Notes under the pieces: model-generated
Told to the model about the DNA's origin: nothing
The model's input: only the letters and a program-made list of their open reading frames with translations
The model's database searches: none
Position numbers and translations under genes: made by a program
Origin: Alloyangia pacifica
Lineage (GTDB): Bacteria > Pseudomonadota > Alphaproteobacteria > Rhodobacterales > Rhodobacteraceae
DNA length: 64,000 nucleotides
Reading direction: 5' to 3'
Assembly (NCBI RefSeq): GCF_020524285.1
Contig: NZ_JAIVKX010000019.1
Coordinates: 62,001 to 126,000, forward strand
Shown here: positions 37,167-46,283 of the stretch, piece after piece
Layout: each line of letters starts with the position of its first letter
How positions within the stretch are numbered: the first letter of the stretch is position 1

Positions 37167-37202
37167 AAGGTCCTCCTCCCCGCGCCGTATGTCTCCGCCG
37201 TG

Positions 37203-38798
37203 CTATTCGGCGGCGTCGGCGCTTTGCCGGCGGGATGTCATCCAGCCGTCAAGTGCCGATATCTCCTCCGTGCTCAGGCGCAGCCCGAGCTTGGTGCGTC
37301 GCCACACCACATCCTCGGCCGTGCGGGCGAACTCCTGCCGCATCAGCCAGATCACTTCCGCCTCCGTGAGCGTCGCGCCGAAACCCCTCCCAAGGTCCTC
37401 CGCGCTCTGTGCCTCTCCCAGAAGCGTTTCTGCCTCGGTGCCGTAGGCGCGCACGAGCCGCCGCGCCCAAACCTCTCCAAGGAAGGGATATTTCCCGTTC
37501 AGAGCTTGCACCAGAGCGTCGAAGCCGTCGACCGGGAAATCGCCGCCGGGCATCGCCACGCCCGCCGTCCAGGGGCCGGACTTCAGCGCGATGTGCTCGC
37601 TGATCTTCTCCAGCGCGCTTTCTGCAAGCCGCCGGTAGGTGGTGATCTTGCCGCCGAAGACGTTGAGCACCGGCGCGCCGCCCTCCGCGTCCACTTTCAG
37701 CGTGTAATCCCGCGTCGCCGCCGTGGCGCTGGAGGCGCCGTCGTCATAGAGCGGACGCACGCCGGAGTAGGTCCAGACCACGTCCGCGTCCGAGATCGAC
37801 TGCGCGAAATACTGGTTGGCGAAGTTGATCAGGTAGCCCTGTTCCTCGGGCGTGCAGACGGGACGCCGATCCGGGGCCTTATGCTCGGCGTCGGTGGTGC
37901 CGATCAGGGTGAAATCGCGCTCGTAGGGGATGGCGAAGATGATCCGCCCGTCGGTGCCCTGGAAGAAGTAGCACTTGTCGTGATCGTAGAGGCGGCGGGT
38001 GACGATATGGCTGCCGCGCACCAAGCGTACGCCCTCGCGCGAGGGCAGGTCGATCTTGTCGTGGATCACGTCGCCGACCCACGGCCCGCCGGCATTGATC
38101 AGCATCTTCGCGTAATGCGTTGCTTTCGCGCCGGTCTCGGCATCCTCGGTCTCGACCCGCCAGAGCGCGCCGTCGCGCTGCGCATGGGTCACCTTGGTGC
38201 GGGTCATGATCGTCGCGCCACGCGCCTCGGCGTCGCGGGCGTTGAGCACCACCAAGCGCGAGTCCTCGACCCAGCAGTCGGAATACTCATAAGCGCGCTC
38301 GAAGCGCTCCTGTAGCGGCGCGCCTTCTTTCGTGCCCTTCAGCGACAGCGTCGCCGTGCCAGGCAGGATCTTCCGCCCGCCGAGATGGTCATACATGAAC
38401 AGCCCCATGCGGATCAGCCAGGCCGGGCGGCGGCCCTTCATCCAGGGCATGACAAGGCTGAGGCCCTTGGAAATCGGCGTCTCGCTCTCGAAGCGCATGT
38501 CCCTGTGGTAGGGCAGCACGAAGCGCATCGGCCAGCTGATATGCGGCATGGCGCGCAGCAGCACCTCGCGCTCGACCAGCGCCTCGCGCACCAGCCGCAC
38601 CTCGAGGTACTCGAGATAGCGCAGCCCGCCGTGGAACAGCTTCGTCGAGGCGGAAGAGGTCGCCGAGGCCAGATCCCCCATCTCGGCCAGCACCACCGAC
38701 GCGCCGCGCCCGGCCGCGTCCCGCGCGATGCCGCATCCGTTGATGCCGCCGCCGATGACGAAGAGATCTGCTGGGGTATCGGGGCTGGTCTTGCGCAC
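37203..38798 (-). CDS. glpD: aerobic glycerol-3-phosphate dehydrogenase
   Basis: The 531-residue FAD enzyme oxidises sn-glycerol 3-phosphate to dihydroxyacetone phosphate and feeds electrons to quinone at the inner membrane. The FAD motif VIGGGINGCGIARDAA is at residues 14-29, followed by SSASTKLFHGGLRYLE and GGKITTYRRLAE. It starts with GTG at 38798, with GAGGA upstream. It is the first gene of the operon, so glycerol uptake, phosphorylation and oxidation are transcribed together. Confidence 0.96.
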   Translation of the reverse strand: MRKTSPDTPADLFVIGGGINGCGIARDAAGRGASVVLAEMGDLASATSSASTKLFHGGLRYLEYLEVRLVREALVEREVLLRAMPHISWPMRFVLPYHRDMRFESETPISKGLSLVMPWMKGRRPAWLIRMGLFMYDHLGGRKILPGTATLSLKGTKEGAPLQERFERAYEYSDCWVEDSRLVVLNARDAEARGATIMTRTKVTHAQRDGALWRVETEDAETGAKATHYAKMLINAGGPWVGDVIHDKIDLPSREGVRLVRGSHIVTRRLYDHDKCYFFQGTDGRIIFAIPYERDFTLIGTTDAEHKAPDRRPVCTPEEQGYLINFANQYFAQSISDADVVWTYSGVRPLYDDGASSATAATRDYTLKVDAEGGAPVLNVFGGKITTYRRLAESALEKISEHIALKSGPWTAGVAMPGGDFPVDGFDALVQALNGKYPFLGEVWARRLVRAYGTEAETLLGEAQSAEDLGRGFGATLTEAEVIWLMRQEFARTAEDVVWRRTKLGLRLSTEEISALDGWMTSRRQSADAAE

Positions 38799-38860
38799 GG
38801 GGTCCTCTTTCGGGTTGGGGGCAGGCTAATCCCGGATCGCACATTCACGCAACAACTTTA

Positions 38861-38880
38861 TGTTCGTTTTTTTTCGTTCC
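38861..38880. promoter_or_regulatory. candidate GlpR box near glpD
   Basis: TTCGTTTT and TTTTCGTTC occur back to back in an AT-rich patch about 65 bases upstream of glpD. The reverse complement of the same TTTCGTTTTCG word lies beside glpR (39007-39029). Repeats of this kind are typical DeoR-family operators. Confidence 0.45.
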
Positions 38881-39006
38881 GCATGAAATCCGGTATTTCT
38901 TCCTATAAACCTGTGCTTGTCGTGCAAGTGGCATGGAAAACCGTGCGCTTGCAGCAAGGTTTTTGCTGGAATTTCGTCGTTGGCGCGGGTCTTCTGCTGC
39001 TAGAAT

Positions 39007-39029
39007 CTCGAAAACGAAAGAAACCGAAC
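39007..39029. promoter_or_regulatory. candidate GlpR box near glpR
   Basis: CTCGAAAACGAAAGAAACC contains GAAAACGAAA, the reverse complement of TTTCGTTTTC, mirroring the site at 38861. It ends five bases before the glpR start, a good position for autorepression. Confidence 0.45.
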
Positions 39030-39033
39030 ACTG

Positions 39034-39801
39034 ATGTCCCAGTCCCTGCGCCACCCGGAGATTCTCGAAATCGCCCGCCGCGACGGCAAGGTGACCGTCG
39101 AGGGGCTGGCGCAGCATTTCGGGGTCACCTTGCAGACCATCCGCCGGGACCTGAGCGATCTGGCCGATGGCGGCCGGCTGGAACGGGTGCACGGCGGGGC
39201 GGTGCTGCCCTCGGGCACGATGAACATCGGCTACGAAGAGCGGCGCCATCTCAACATGGACGCCAAGACCGCCATCGCCCGCGCCTGCGCCGAGCGCATC
39301 CCGCATGGCATCTCGCTGTTTCTCAACATCGGCACCAGCACCGAGGCAGTGGCGCGCGAGCTTCTGCACCACAAGGGGCTGATGGTGGTGACCAACAATA
39401 TGAACGTCGCCAATATCCTCGTCGCCAACCCAGATTGCGAGGTGCTGGTCAGCGGCGGCAGCCTGCGCCGCACCGACGGCGGGCTCATTGGCGCGCTGGC
39501 GACCGAGAGCATCCGGCAGTTCAAGTTCGACCTCGCCGTCATCGGCTGCTCGGCGCTGGATGCCGAGGGCGACATTCTCGATTTCGACATCCAGGAGGTC
39601 GGCGTCAGCCGCGCCATCCTGCGCCAGTCGCGCCGCACCTACCTCGTGGCCGACCAGTCGAAGTTCAAGCGCAGCGCCCCGGCGCGCATTGCCTCGCTGT
39701 CGGAGATCGACAAGTTCCTCACCGACGCACCGCTGGAGCCGGGCCTTGCCGCGGCCTGCGCCGACTGGGGTTGCGAGGTGGTGGTGGCGGCGCGGGGCTG
39801 A
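39034..39801 (+). CDS. glpR: DeoR-family repressor of glycerol genes
   Basis: The 255-residue protein has an N-terminal DeoR helix-turn-helix (VTVEGLAQHFGVTLQTIRRDL, about residues 17-37) and a sugar-phosphate sensor domain (SLFLNIGTSTEAVA and the late LVADQSKF). It is divergent from glpD, as in other glp regulons, and should be released by glycerol 3-phosphate. Candidate operators flank the shared promoter. Confidence 0.92.
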   Translation: MSQSLRHPEILEIARRDGKVTVEGLAQHFGVTLQTIRRDLSDLADGGRLERVHGGAVLPSGTMNIGYEERRHLNMDAKTAIARACAERIPHGISLFLNIGTSTEAVARELLHHKGLMVVTNNMNVANILVANPDCEVLVSGGSLRRTDGGLIGALATESIRQFKFDLAVIGCSALDAEGDILDFDIQEVGVSRAILRQSRRTYLVADQSKFKRSAPARIASLSEIDKFLTDAPLEPGLAAACADWGCEVVVAARG

Positions 39802-39845
39802 CCTCCGGCTTGCACGCCGCGCCGGCGGCGGTATAGCTCGAGACC

Positions 39846-40553
39846 ATGCGTTTCGAGACCCCGCTCATCCCCGCCCGCCTGCTGCGCCGCTACAAGCGCT
39901 TCCTCGCCGACTGCCGGCTCGAGGATGGCTCCGAGATCACCGCCCATGTGGCCAACCCGGGCAGCATGCTGGGCATGGCCGAGCCCGAGAGCAAGATCTG
40001 GCTCGAGCCCAACGACGATCCGAAGCGAAAGCTGAAATACGCCTGGCGGCTGATCGAGCACGAGAGCGGCGCCTTCACCGGCGTCGACACCGGCGTGCCC
40101 AATCGCGTGCTGCGCGCCGCGCTGGAGGCCGGGCAGGTCGCGGGGCTCGAGGGCTACGAGACGGTGCGCCCCGAGGTGAAATACGGAGAGAAGAGCCGCG
40201 TCGACTTCCTGCTGACCGGTGCCGGGCGCCGCGATTGCTATGTCGAGGTGAAATCGGTGACGCTCTCGCGCCGCCCCGGCCTTGCCGAGTTCCCCGACAG
40301 CGTCACGGCGCGCGGGGCCAAGCATCTCGCGGAGCTCTCGGCGATGGTCGCAGAGGGGCATCGTGCGGTGATGCTCTACCTCGTGCAGCGCACCGACGCC
40401 GCCGCGGTGACCCTCGCCGCCGATATCGATCCGACCTACGCCGCCGCCTTCGCCGCCGCGCGGGAGGCGGGCGTCGAGGTGCTCGCGCTCGGCTGCAAGA
40501 TCGGCCCCGACGAGATCACTCTCGGCAGCGCGTTGCCGTTCCAAGCGCCCTGA
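39846..40553 (+). CDS. sfsA: SfsA family protein
   Basis: The 235-residue protein matches SfsA along its length: NPGSMLGMAEP early, VDTGVPNRVLRAALE, and the nuclease-like core SRVDFLL with YVEVKSVTL, the D-ExK arrangement of a PD-(D/E)xK fold. SfsA proteins were named for sugar fermentation stimulation; the core suggests DNA or RNA nuclease activity. It starts 44 bases after glpR with no clear ribosome binding site. Confidence 0.94.
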   Translation: MRFETPLIPARLLRRYKRFLADCRLEDGSEITAHVANPGSMLGMAEPESKIWLEPNDDPKRKLKYAWRLIEHESGAFTGVDTGVPNRVLRAALEAGQVAGLEGYETVRPEVKYGEKSRVDFLLTGAGRRDCYVEVKSVTLSRRPGLAEFPDSVTARGAKHLAELSAMVAEGHRAVMLYLVQRTDAAAVTLAADIDPTYAAAFAAAREAGVEVLALGCKIGPDEITLGSALPFQAP

Positions 40554-40607
40554 CTCGCCCCGGGCGCTCTTTCCGGCGCTTTCGTCCCACCCGGGCTTTC
40601 GCCTAGG

Positions 40608-40657
40608 TCCAAATATCCCGGGGGAGTCCGCGTCAGCGGACGGGGGCAGAGCCCCCA
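40608..40657. repeat. paired palindromes between convergent genes
   Basis: After CCAAATATCCCGGGGGA come two hairpins: GTCCGC-GTCA-GCGGAC (40626-40641) and GGGGGC-AGA-GCCCCC (40642-40656). From memory this composite is a common intergenic sequence in Rhodobacteraceae. Here it lies between the stops of sfsA and the MscS gene and may end both transcripts. Confidence 0.6.
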
Positions 40658-40681
40658 TCCACCTCGCTCAAACAGCCCGCC

Positions 40682-41578
40682 TCAGACCAGCTGCGACCGC
40701 GGCTCCGCGCCGCTCTCCTCTGCGTCGTCCCGGGAAACGTGCAAGGTGCGGGTCGGGAAGGGGATGTCGACGCCATTGGCGTCCAGCGCCTCCTTGACCT
40801 TGCGCTTCATGTCGGCCTGGTACTGGAAGAAGTCGCCGCTCGCGACCCAGACCCGCACCAGGAAATCGACCGAGCTGTCGTTCAGCGCGTTGACCTGGAT
40901 GAAGGGCGCGGGATCGCTCATCGAGCGGTCGTCGGCCATGATGGTCTCGCGGATCACCTTCTCGGCGGTGGCGAGGTTGGCACCGTAGCCGACGCCAAAG
41001 GTCCATTCCGCCCGGCGGGTCTGGTAGATCGAGTAGTTCTCGATGACATTGCCCCAGACCTCGGAGTTCGGGACGATGATCTGGGTGTTGCTGAGGCTGG
41101 CAAGCTCGGTGGTGTTGAGCGTGATGTCCTTCACCGTGCCCGACTGGCCGGCGACCGAGACGAAGTCGCCCAGCTTGATCGGCCGGAAGACGATGATCAT
41201 CACCCCCGCGGCAACATTCGACAGGGTGCCCTGCAGCGCGAGACCGACCGCAAGCCCGGCGGCGCCGAGGGCGGCGATGATCGAAGTGGTCTGCACGCCG
41301 AAGGTGTTGAGCACGATCAGCACGGTGAAGATCAGCACCAGGTAGCGCGCGATATTGCCCAGGAAGTTGAAGAGCGTGTCGTCGAGCTTTGCGCTGCGCT
41401 CGGCCACGGCGGCGATCCGGCCCTTGACCCAGCGGCCGATGAAGAGGCCGATCAGCAGCAGCACGATGGCTGCCACCACGTTGCCGAGCATGCTCGCCAG
41501 GAAATCCAGCGTGAACACGTCGGAAAGCGACGTGCCGTTGTAGATCTCGGTGTTCATGACTTCGTTGATACTGTCCAT
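40682..41578 (-). CDS. mscS: small-conductance mechanosensitive channel, MscS family
   Basis: The 298-residue protein has three N-terminal helices, the third a glycine/alanine-rich pore helix (IIAALGAAGLAVGLALQGTL, about residues 115-134). The MscS beta domain (GTVKDITLNTTEL, IIVPNSEV) and a cytoplasmic alpha-beta domain follow. It opens on membrane tension to protect against osmotic downshock. The start follows GAGGGAC. Confidence 0.94.
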   Translation of the reverse strand: MDSINEVMNTEIYNGTSLSDVFTLDFLASMLGNVVAAIVLLLIGLFIGRWVKGRIAAVAERSAKLDDTLFNFLGNIARYLVLIFTVLIVLNTFGVQTTSIIAALGAAGLAVGLALQGTLSNVAAGVMIIVFRPIKLGDFVSVAGQSGTVKDITLNTTELASLSNTQIIVPNSEVWGNVIENYSIYQTRRAEWTFGVGYGANLATAEKVIRETIMADDRSMSDPAPFIQVNALNDSSVDFLVRVWVASGDFFQYQADMKRKVKEALDANGVDIPFPTRTLHVSRDDAEESGAEPRSQLV

Positions 41579-41833
41579 TGTCCCTCGTCGGTCCTTTTCT
41601 GCGCCTTGCGGCTTTCTTGCGCGCCGCTGCGACCGGCGCGTCTTTTGGTCGGATGCGCCTGATCCCCTTCAGGCGGTTTGGCATGCACTGCGGCCCCCGG
41701 GACGGCCATTTTCCGGCAGATCCCCGTCGCGGCCCGCTTCGCGGGTCGAAACGCAGGGGCATGGCATTGCGTTCCCCTGCCATCCTCTGGCAATGGAACA
41801 CAACACGCATTAAGTATTGAAGGGAAGAGACCA

Positions 41834-42661
41834 ATGGAGCGCCCCGTCTTGCGAAATGACACGAGCGGCCGTCTCACCCGCGACGGCATCCGCATTCACG
41901 AAACCGCCGATTTTGCCGGCATGCACAAGGCCGGTGCGCTGGCCGCCAAGATCCTCGACGATCTGGCGCCGCTGGTCGAGCCTGGCCAGACGACGGGCGT
42001 CATCGACGACTTCATCCGCAATGCGGTGGAAGAGGCGGGGGCGACCTCGGCGACGATCGGCTACAAGGGCTACCAGCACGCCAGCTGCATCTCGATCAAC
42101 CACGTGGTCTGCCATGGCATCCCCGGCGACAAGAAGCTGAAGGATGGCGACATTCTCAACGTCGACGTCACGGTGATCGTCGATGGCTGGTACGGCGATA
42201 CCTCGCGCATGTACGTGGCCGGAAAGCTCTCGCGCAAGGCCGAGCGGCTGATCCAGGTGACCCACGACTCGCTGATGCTGGGCATCGAGGCGGTGAAGCC
42301 GGGCAACACCTTCGGTGACATCGGCCACGCGATCCAGAGCTACGTCGAGGCGCAGCGCATGTCGGTGGTGCGTGACTTCTGCGGCCACGGCCTCGGCCGG
42401 GTGTTCCACGCGGCGCCCAACGTGCTGCACTACGGCCGTGCCGGCACTGGCCCGGTGCTGGAAGAGGGCATGTTCTTCACCATCGAGCCGATGGTGAACC
42501 TCGGCCGCCCCGAGACCAAGGTGCTCGCCGACGACTGGACCGCGGTGACCCGCGACAAGTCGCTCTCGGCGCAGTTCGAGCATTCGGTCGGGGTGACCGC
42601 CGATGGCGCCGAGATCTTCACGCTCTCGCCGGGCGGCAAGTTCCACCCGACGTGGGGTTGA
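41834..42661 (+). CDS. map: methionine aminopeptidase, type I
   Basis: The 275-residue metalloenzyme removes N-terminal methionine from new proteins. Metal ligands are visible in NVDVTVIVDGWYGDTS (two Asp), CGHGLGRVFH (His), FFTIEPM (Glu) and QFEHSVGV (Glu). The ATG at 41834 follows GAAGGGAAG; the long upstream frame is not conserved-looking. The gene is monocistronic and ends before a strong terminator. Confidence 0.96.
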   Translation: MERPVLRNDTSGRLTRDGIRIHETADFAGMHKAGALAAKILDDLAPLVEPGQTTGVIDDFIRNAVEEAGATSATIGYKGYQHASCISINHVVCHGIPGDKKLKDGDILNVDVTVIVDGWYGDTSRMYVAGKLSRKAERLIQVTHDSLMLGIEAVKPGNTFGDIGHAIQSYVEAQRMSVVRDFCGHGLGRVFHAAPNVLHYGRAGTGPVLEEGMFFTIEPMVNLGRPETKVLADDWTAVTRDKSLSAQFEHSVGVTADGAEIFTLSPGGKFHPTWG

Positions 42662-42715
42662 TCCGGGGCTGATCGGGGGGAGCCCCGACCGGCAAAGCGT
42701 TTGTCGAAAGTTCAT

Positions 42716-42754
42716 CGGGCCGTGCCAGCGGAGTGCTGGCACGGCCCGTTTGGT
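42716..42754 (+). terminator. intrinsic terminator after map
   Basis: A perfect 14-bp stem (CGGGCCGTGCCAGC with GCTGGCACGGCCCG) and a 5-base loop are followed by TTTGGTTT. Confidence 0.88.
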
Positions 42755-42780
42755 TTCACCGTTGGAAGCTGCCGGGCTTC

Positions 42781-43593
42781 TCAGCCCATCAGCGCCTTGC
42801 GCAGCATGTTGCCCGCCAGCACCAGCACGGTCAGCGCAAAGACCAGCCGCAGCCGGGCCGGGCTCAGGCTGTGGGCCAGCTTCACGCCGATCGGCACGGT
42901 CAGCAGCGAGGTCACCATGATCAGCAGCACGGCCGGCAGGTTGACGTAGCCGACGGTGCCCGGCGGCTTGCCGGTGATGTCCCAGCCGGTCAGCAGGAAG
43001 GCGATGAAGCCGGGGATCGAGATCAGCAGGCCGAAGCCCGGCGAGGTGCCCACGGCGCGGTGCGGCGGTACGTTGTAGGCGGTCAGCAGCGGCACGGTGA
43101 AGCTGCCGCCGCCGATGCCCATGAGCGCCGAGAAGAAGCCGATGATGCCGCCGTAGATCGCGCTCAGCCCCCGCCCGGGCAGCGTGTCCGAGAGCCGCCA
43201 GGTCTTCTTGCCGAGGAGCATGTAGAGCCCGAGGCAGACCCCGATGACACCGAAGACCAGCAGCAGCTGGTCGCTGCGCAGCACGGTGGCGGCCAGCACT
43301 CCGAGCACCGAGCCGATGGCGATGAACGGCCCCCAGCCCTTGATCAGCTCGAGGCTCACCGCGCCGCGCTTGTGGTGAGAGGTGACCGAGCGCAGCGAGG
43401 TCACGATGATCGTGCCGGTGGAGGTCGCCACGCAGATCTGCATGAGTTGCTCGGGCTGGTAGCCGAGCCCGGTGAACACGTAGTAGAAGGCCGGTACGAG
43501 AATGATCCCCCCACCGACGCCCAGCAGGCCCGAGATGATCCCGGCCACCGCGCCGGCGGCGGCGATGACGGCGAAAAGCGTGACGTAGTCCAT
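42781..43593 (-). CDS. TauE/SafE-family exporter
   Basis: The 270-residue protein has about eight membrane helices and the repeated family motif: GIISGLLGVGGGIILVPAF near the start and GFFSALMGIGGGSFTVPLL in the second half. Members move sulfite, sulfoacetate or other organosulfur anions. The start at 43593 follows AGGAAAGAG; upstream in-frame sequence is not gene-like. It is monocistronic. Substrate not determined. Confidence 0.92.
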   Translation of the reverse strand: MDYVTLFAVIAAAGAVAGIISGLLGVGGGIILVPAFYYVFTGLGYQPEQLMQICVATSTGTIIVTSLRSVTSHHKRGAVSLELIKGWGPFIAIGSVLGVLAATVLRSDQLLLVFGVIGVCLGLYMLLGKKTWRLSDTLPGRGLSAIYGGIIGFFSALMGIGGGSFTVPLLTAYNVPPHRAVGTSPGFGLLISIPGFIAFLLTGWDITGKPPGTVGYVNLPAVLLIMVTSLLTVPIGVKLAHSLSPARLRLVFALTVLVLAGNMLRKALMG

Positions 43594-43962
43594 AGGGGCT
43601 CTTTCCTGCAGGGCGGTGCGTGGCGGCGTCTTGCGCCGGCGGCGGCCTCTGGCCGGCCGGGCTGGCGCGGAATTCTGCCGCCCGAGAAACGCGGTGCCGG
43701 GCCGAAGGTCAAGGGCAGGCCAGCCGCCGCGCTGGCAACGCGCGGCGACTGAGGTGGGAATGCCGCGCTCTACGCGGCTCTGGCGCCGGCCCCTGCCATT
43801 GCCAGACAGAGCATCGCGCGCGCCGCTTGCGCTGCATGTTGCAGGGGCCGAGGCCCGTCGGTCAGGCAGGCCGCCGGTAGAACTGGGGGGCTCTCCGGCC
43901 CGCGCGCCGGTGCTGCGGGCCAGTGGGGGCGCGCTCACCGCACGTGGTGAGCGCGCCGTGCG
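43594..43962. other. intergenic region between two minus-strand genes
   Basis: Very GC-rich with no credible gene. It holds the promoter of the TauE/SafE gene at its left edge and a terminator hairpin at 43928-43957 at its right edge. Small open frames on both strands lack ribosome binding sites. Confidence 0.5.
43928..43957 (-). terminator. hairpin after the quinone oxidoreductase gene
   Basis: GGCGCGCTCACC and GGTGAGCGCGCC form a perfect 12-bp stem with a 6-base loop, six bases past the stop codon of the minus-strand gene. No clear T-run follows. Confidence 0.65.
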
Positions 43963-44943
43963 TTATCCGCGCAACAGGATCTTGCCGCTGCGCGCCGGGG
44001 TCTGCGCCGCCTTCATCGCCTCGCTGACCTGCTCGAGGTCGAAGATGCCGCCCACGTCGAGCGCAAGCTCGCCCTGCGCCGCCAGCGTCACCAGCTCGGT
44101 CAGCAGGCGCACCTGCGTCTCGTTGCTCAGCTCGCCGAACACGCGCGCGGCCCAGAAGCCGCGCACCGCGAGGTGCTTGGTGATCATCTCGCCGCTCGGC
44201 AGCTGCAGCGGCGCGCCGGTGGCGGTGCCGAAGACCACGTATTCGCCGTCCTTGCCCAGCAGCGCTGCCAGCGCCAGCCCCATCTCGGCGCCAACGGAGT
44301 CGATGGCCGAGACCGCGCCCGCCTCGCCGATCAGCGCCTTGGCGGCGTCGAGCCAACCCTCGTCGCCGGTGCAGAGCACATGCTCGGCACCGAGCGCCGT
44401 CAGTTCCTCGACCGCCTCGTCGCGGCGCACCAGGTTCAGCAGCTTGATGCCGCGCGCCTTGGCGAGGCTCACCATGATCTTGCCGACTGCACCGTTGGCG
44501 GCGGTCTGCACCAGCCACTCGCCCGCACCGACTTTCAGCGAGTCCAGAAGCGCGATGGCGCTGAACGGCATGGCGATGAGCTGCGCCGCCTCCTCGTCTT
44601 TGATGCTGTCGGGCAGCGGCACGACCGTCGCGGCCTTGGCGATGAAAAACTCGGCCCAGCTGCCGTGCACGCCGCCGACGGAAACGCGCTTGCCGATCAT
44701 CCCGGCGTCGACGCCTTCGCCGACGGCGGCAACCGCGCCCACTGCCTCGGAGCCGCCGATCTCGCCGGGCAGCTCGGGCACGTAGCCGTACTGGCCGCGG
44801 ATGGTCCACAGGTCGTGGTTGTGGATCGGCGACAGGATGGTCTTGATCAGCACCTCGCCCGCGCCGGGGGCGGGGGTGTCCATCTCGCCAAAGAGCATCA
44901 CCTCGGCGGGGTCGCCGAAGACGTCATGATATGCAGCACGCAT
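43963..44943 (-). CDS. zinc-type alcohol dehydrogenase-like/quinone oxidoreductase
   Basis: The 326-residue medium-chain dehydrogenase/reductase has an N-terminal GroES-like domain (GEIGGSEAVGAVAAVG) and a C-terminal NADPH-binding Rossmann domain (VQTAANGAVGKIMVSLAKARG, about 145-165). It lacks the cysteine set for structural zinc, so it fits the quinone oxidoreductase branch. It is 27 bases downstream of, and co-directional with, a TetR gene, so the regulator probably controls it in response to quinones or electrophiles. Confidence 0.9.
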   Translation of the reverse strand: MRAAYHDVFGDPAEVMLFGEMDTPAPGAGEVLIKTILSPIHNHDLWTIRGQYGYVPELPGEIGGSEAVGAVAAVGEGVDAGMIGKRVSVGGVHGSWAEFFIAKAATVVPLPDSIKDEEAAQLIAMPFSAIALLDSLKVGAGEWLVQTAANGAVGKIMVSLAKARGIKLLNLVRRDEAVEELTALGAEHVLCTGDEGWLDAAKALIGEAGAVSAIDSVGAEMGLALAALLGKDGEYVVFGTATGAPLQLPSGEMITKHLAVRGFWAARVFGELSNETQVRLLTELVTLAAQGELALDVGGIFDLEQVSEAMKAAQTPARSGKILLRG

Positions 44944-44973
44944 GTCGGGGTCCTTCGTATCGGGAAGTATGTG

Positions 44974-45573
44974 TCAGGTTAGGTCGGGAAACAGCCTGCG
45001 CGTGGTGTCGGCGCGGGCCTGTCGTAGCGGGGCGTCGTCCTGCGAGAGCTTCGACAGGATCGCCGCCCCAAGCCATTGCGCGTAGAGACCGGAGGCCGTG
45101 GCCTCGGGGTCGGGAAGCGGGCGCAGCGAGCCATCCTCGGCGCCCTCGGTCAGCAGCGCCGCGAGTCGAGACATGAGGTCAGAAACGCCCTCGTCGAGCA
45201 CGCGGCGCATATCGTCGGAAAGATCGGCAATCTCGGCGGCCAGTTTCACCACGAGACATCGGCTTGCGAGGCCCTCCGAGGCGGCCTCGCCGATCCATCC
45301 GTCCCAATAGGCGGCTATCCGGTCTCCGGCGCTGCCCGGGGTCTCGGCAAGCGCATCGAAGCTCTCGAGGTATTCGGCCACGTAGTCCTCGAGCAGGGCG
45401 CAGCCAAAGGCCTCCTTGGACGAGAAATAGTAGTAGAACGACCCCTTGGGGACGCCGCTTTCCTTGAGGATTTGCGACAGCCCCACGCCCGTGAAGCCGC
45501 CCCGCAGGACAAGCTCCCGCCCGGTGCTCAGGATCTTTTGGCGGGTGGCTTCGGATTTGCTCGGCTCGGTCAT
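44974..45573 (-). CDS. TetR-family regulator
   Basis: The 199-residue protein has an N-terminal helix-turn-helix (TRQKILSTGRELVLRGGF, then VGLSQILKESGVPKGSFYYYF, about residues 10-50) and a C-terminal ligand domain like that of AcuR/NemR-type regulators. The ATG at 45573 is chosen because the domain begins there. A palindrome TAGAC-N5-GTCTA lies 20 bases upstream (45594-45608) and probably is its operator, repressing its own gene, the downstream dehydrogenase and possibly the divergent acetyltransferase. Confidence 0.92.
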   Translation of the reverse strand: MTEPSKSEATRQKILSTGRELVLRGGFTGVGLSQILKESGVPKGSFYYYFSSKEAFGCALLEDYVAEYLESFDALAETPGSAGDRIAAYWDGWIGEAASEGLASRCLVVKLAAEIADLSDDMRRVLDEGVSDLMSRLAALLTEGAEDGSLRPLPDPEATASGLYAQWLGAAILSKLSQDDAPLRQARADTTRRLFPDLT

Positions 45574-45593
45574 GCCGGGATAGATAGTCAAAT

Positions 45594-45608
45594 TAGACCG
45601 GTCGTCTA
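45594..45608. promoter_or_regulatory. TetR operator candidate
   Basis: TAGACCGGTCGTCTA has the inverted arms TAGAC and GTCTA around five bases, with GACCGGTC as an inner palindrome. It lies between the TetR start and the divergent acetyltransferase gene. Confidence 0.65.
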
Positions 45609-45698
45609 GTGCCGGGGGCAGAGTGCCACAAGATGACGTCGCGAAACAGGGGGCGGCGTGATAGGCTGATCCATCAGCCGTCAGGGGAGGACTGGCAG

Positions 45699-46283
45699 AT
45701 GATCGACCTATCGCCGCCGTATCGGCTCGCCACGCCCGACGATGCTCGGGAACTGGCGGACCTTGTGAATTTCGCCGGGGAGGGGCTACCGCTGCACCTC
45801 TGGCGGGAACTGGCCGGGGAGGGCGAAGACCCCTGGGAGGTGGGCCGGACACGCCAGGCGGAGAAGACGCGTGAGGGACAGGTCGTGGTCGTCGATTTCG
45901 GCGTTGGCGCGGTTGCCGCGCTGACCGGCTACGCGATCGACGCCAATCCCGCGCCCGTGCCGGACGATCTGCCTCCGGTCTTTCGCCCCTTGCAGGAGCT
46001 GGAGAACGAGGCGCCGGGAAGCTGGTACGTCAACGTTCTGGCCTGCTACCCGGAGCACCGCGGGATGGGGCTCGGTTCGGGCCTTCTGCGGCTGGCCGAG
46101 CAGATCGCCCGCGCCGAGGGGCTGGAGCGCATGAGCATCATCGTCGCCGGAGACAACGAGGGCGCGCGGAGGCTCTACGAGCGGCAGGGTTACGCCGAGG
46201 CTGCGCGGCGACCCTGCGTGCATGGCGGCTGGGAGAGCGGCCAGGAAGATTGGGTGCTGCTGGTGAAGGCGCTCGAGACCTAG
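45699..46283 (+). CDS. GNAT-family N-acetyltransferase
   Basis: The 194-residue protein carries the GNAT core with the acetyl-CoA pyrophosphate loop EHRGMGLGSGLLRLAEQIA (about 130-148) and a late NEGARRLYERQGYAE segment. The ATG at 45699 follows GGGGAGG. Its stop overlaps by four bases the stop of the convergent FMN reductase. The acceptor substrate cannot be predicted. Confidence 0.88.
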   Translation: MIDLSPPYRLATPDDARELADLVNFAGEGLPLHLWRELAGEGEDPWEVGRTRQAEKTREGQVVVVDFGVGAVAALTGYAIDANPAPVPDDLPPVFRPLQELENEAPGSWYVNVLACYPEHRGMGLGSGLLRLAEQIARAEGLERMSIIVAGDNEGARRLYERQGYAEAARRPCVHGGWESGQEDWVLLVKALET

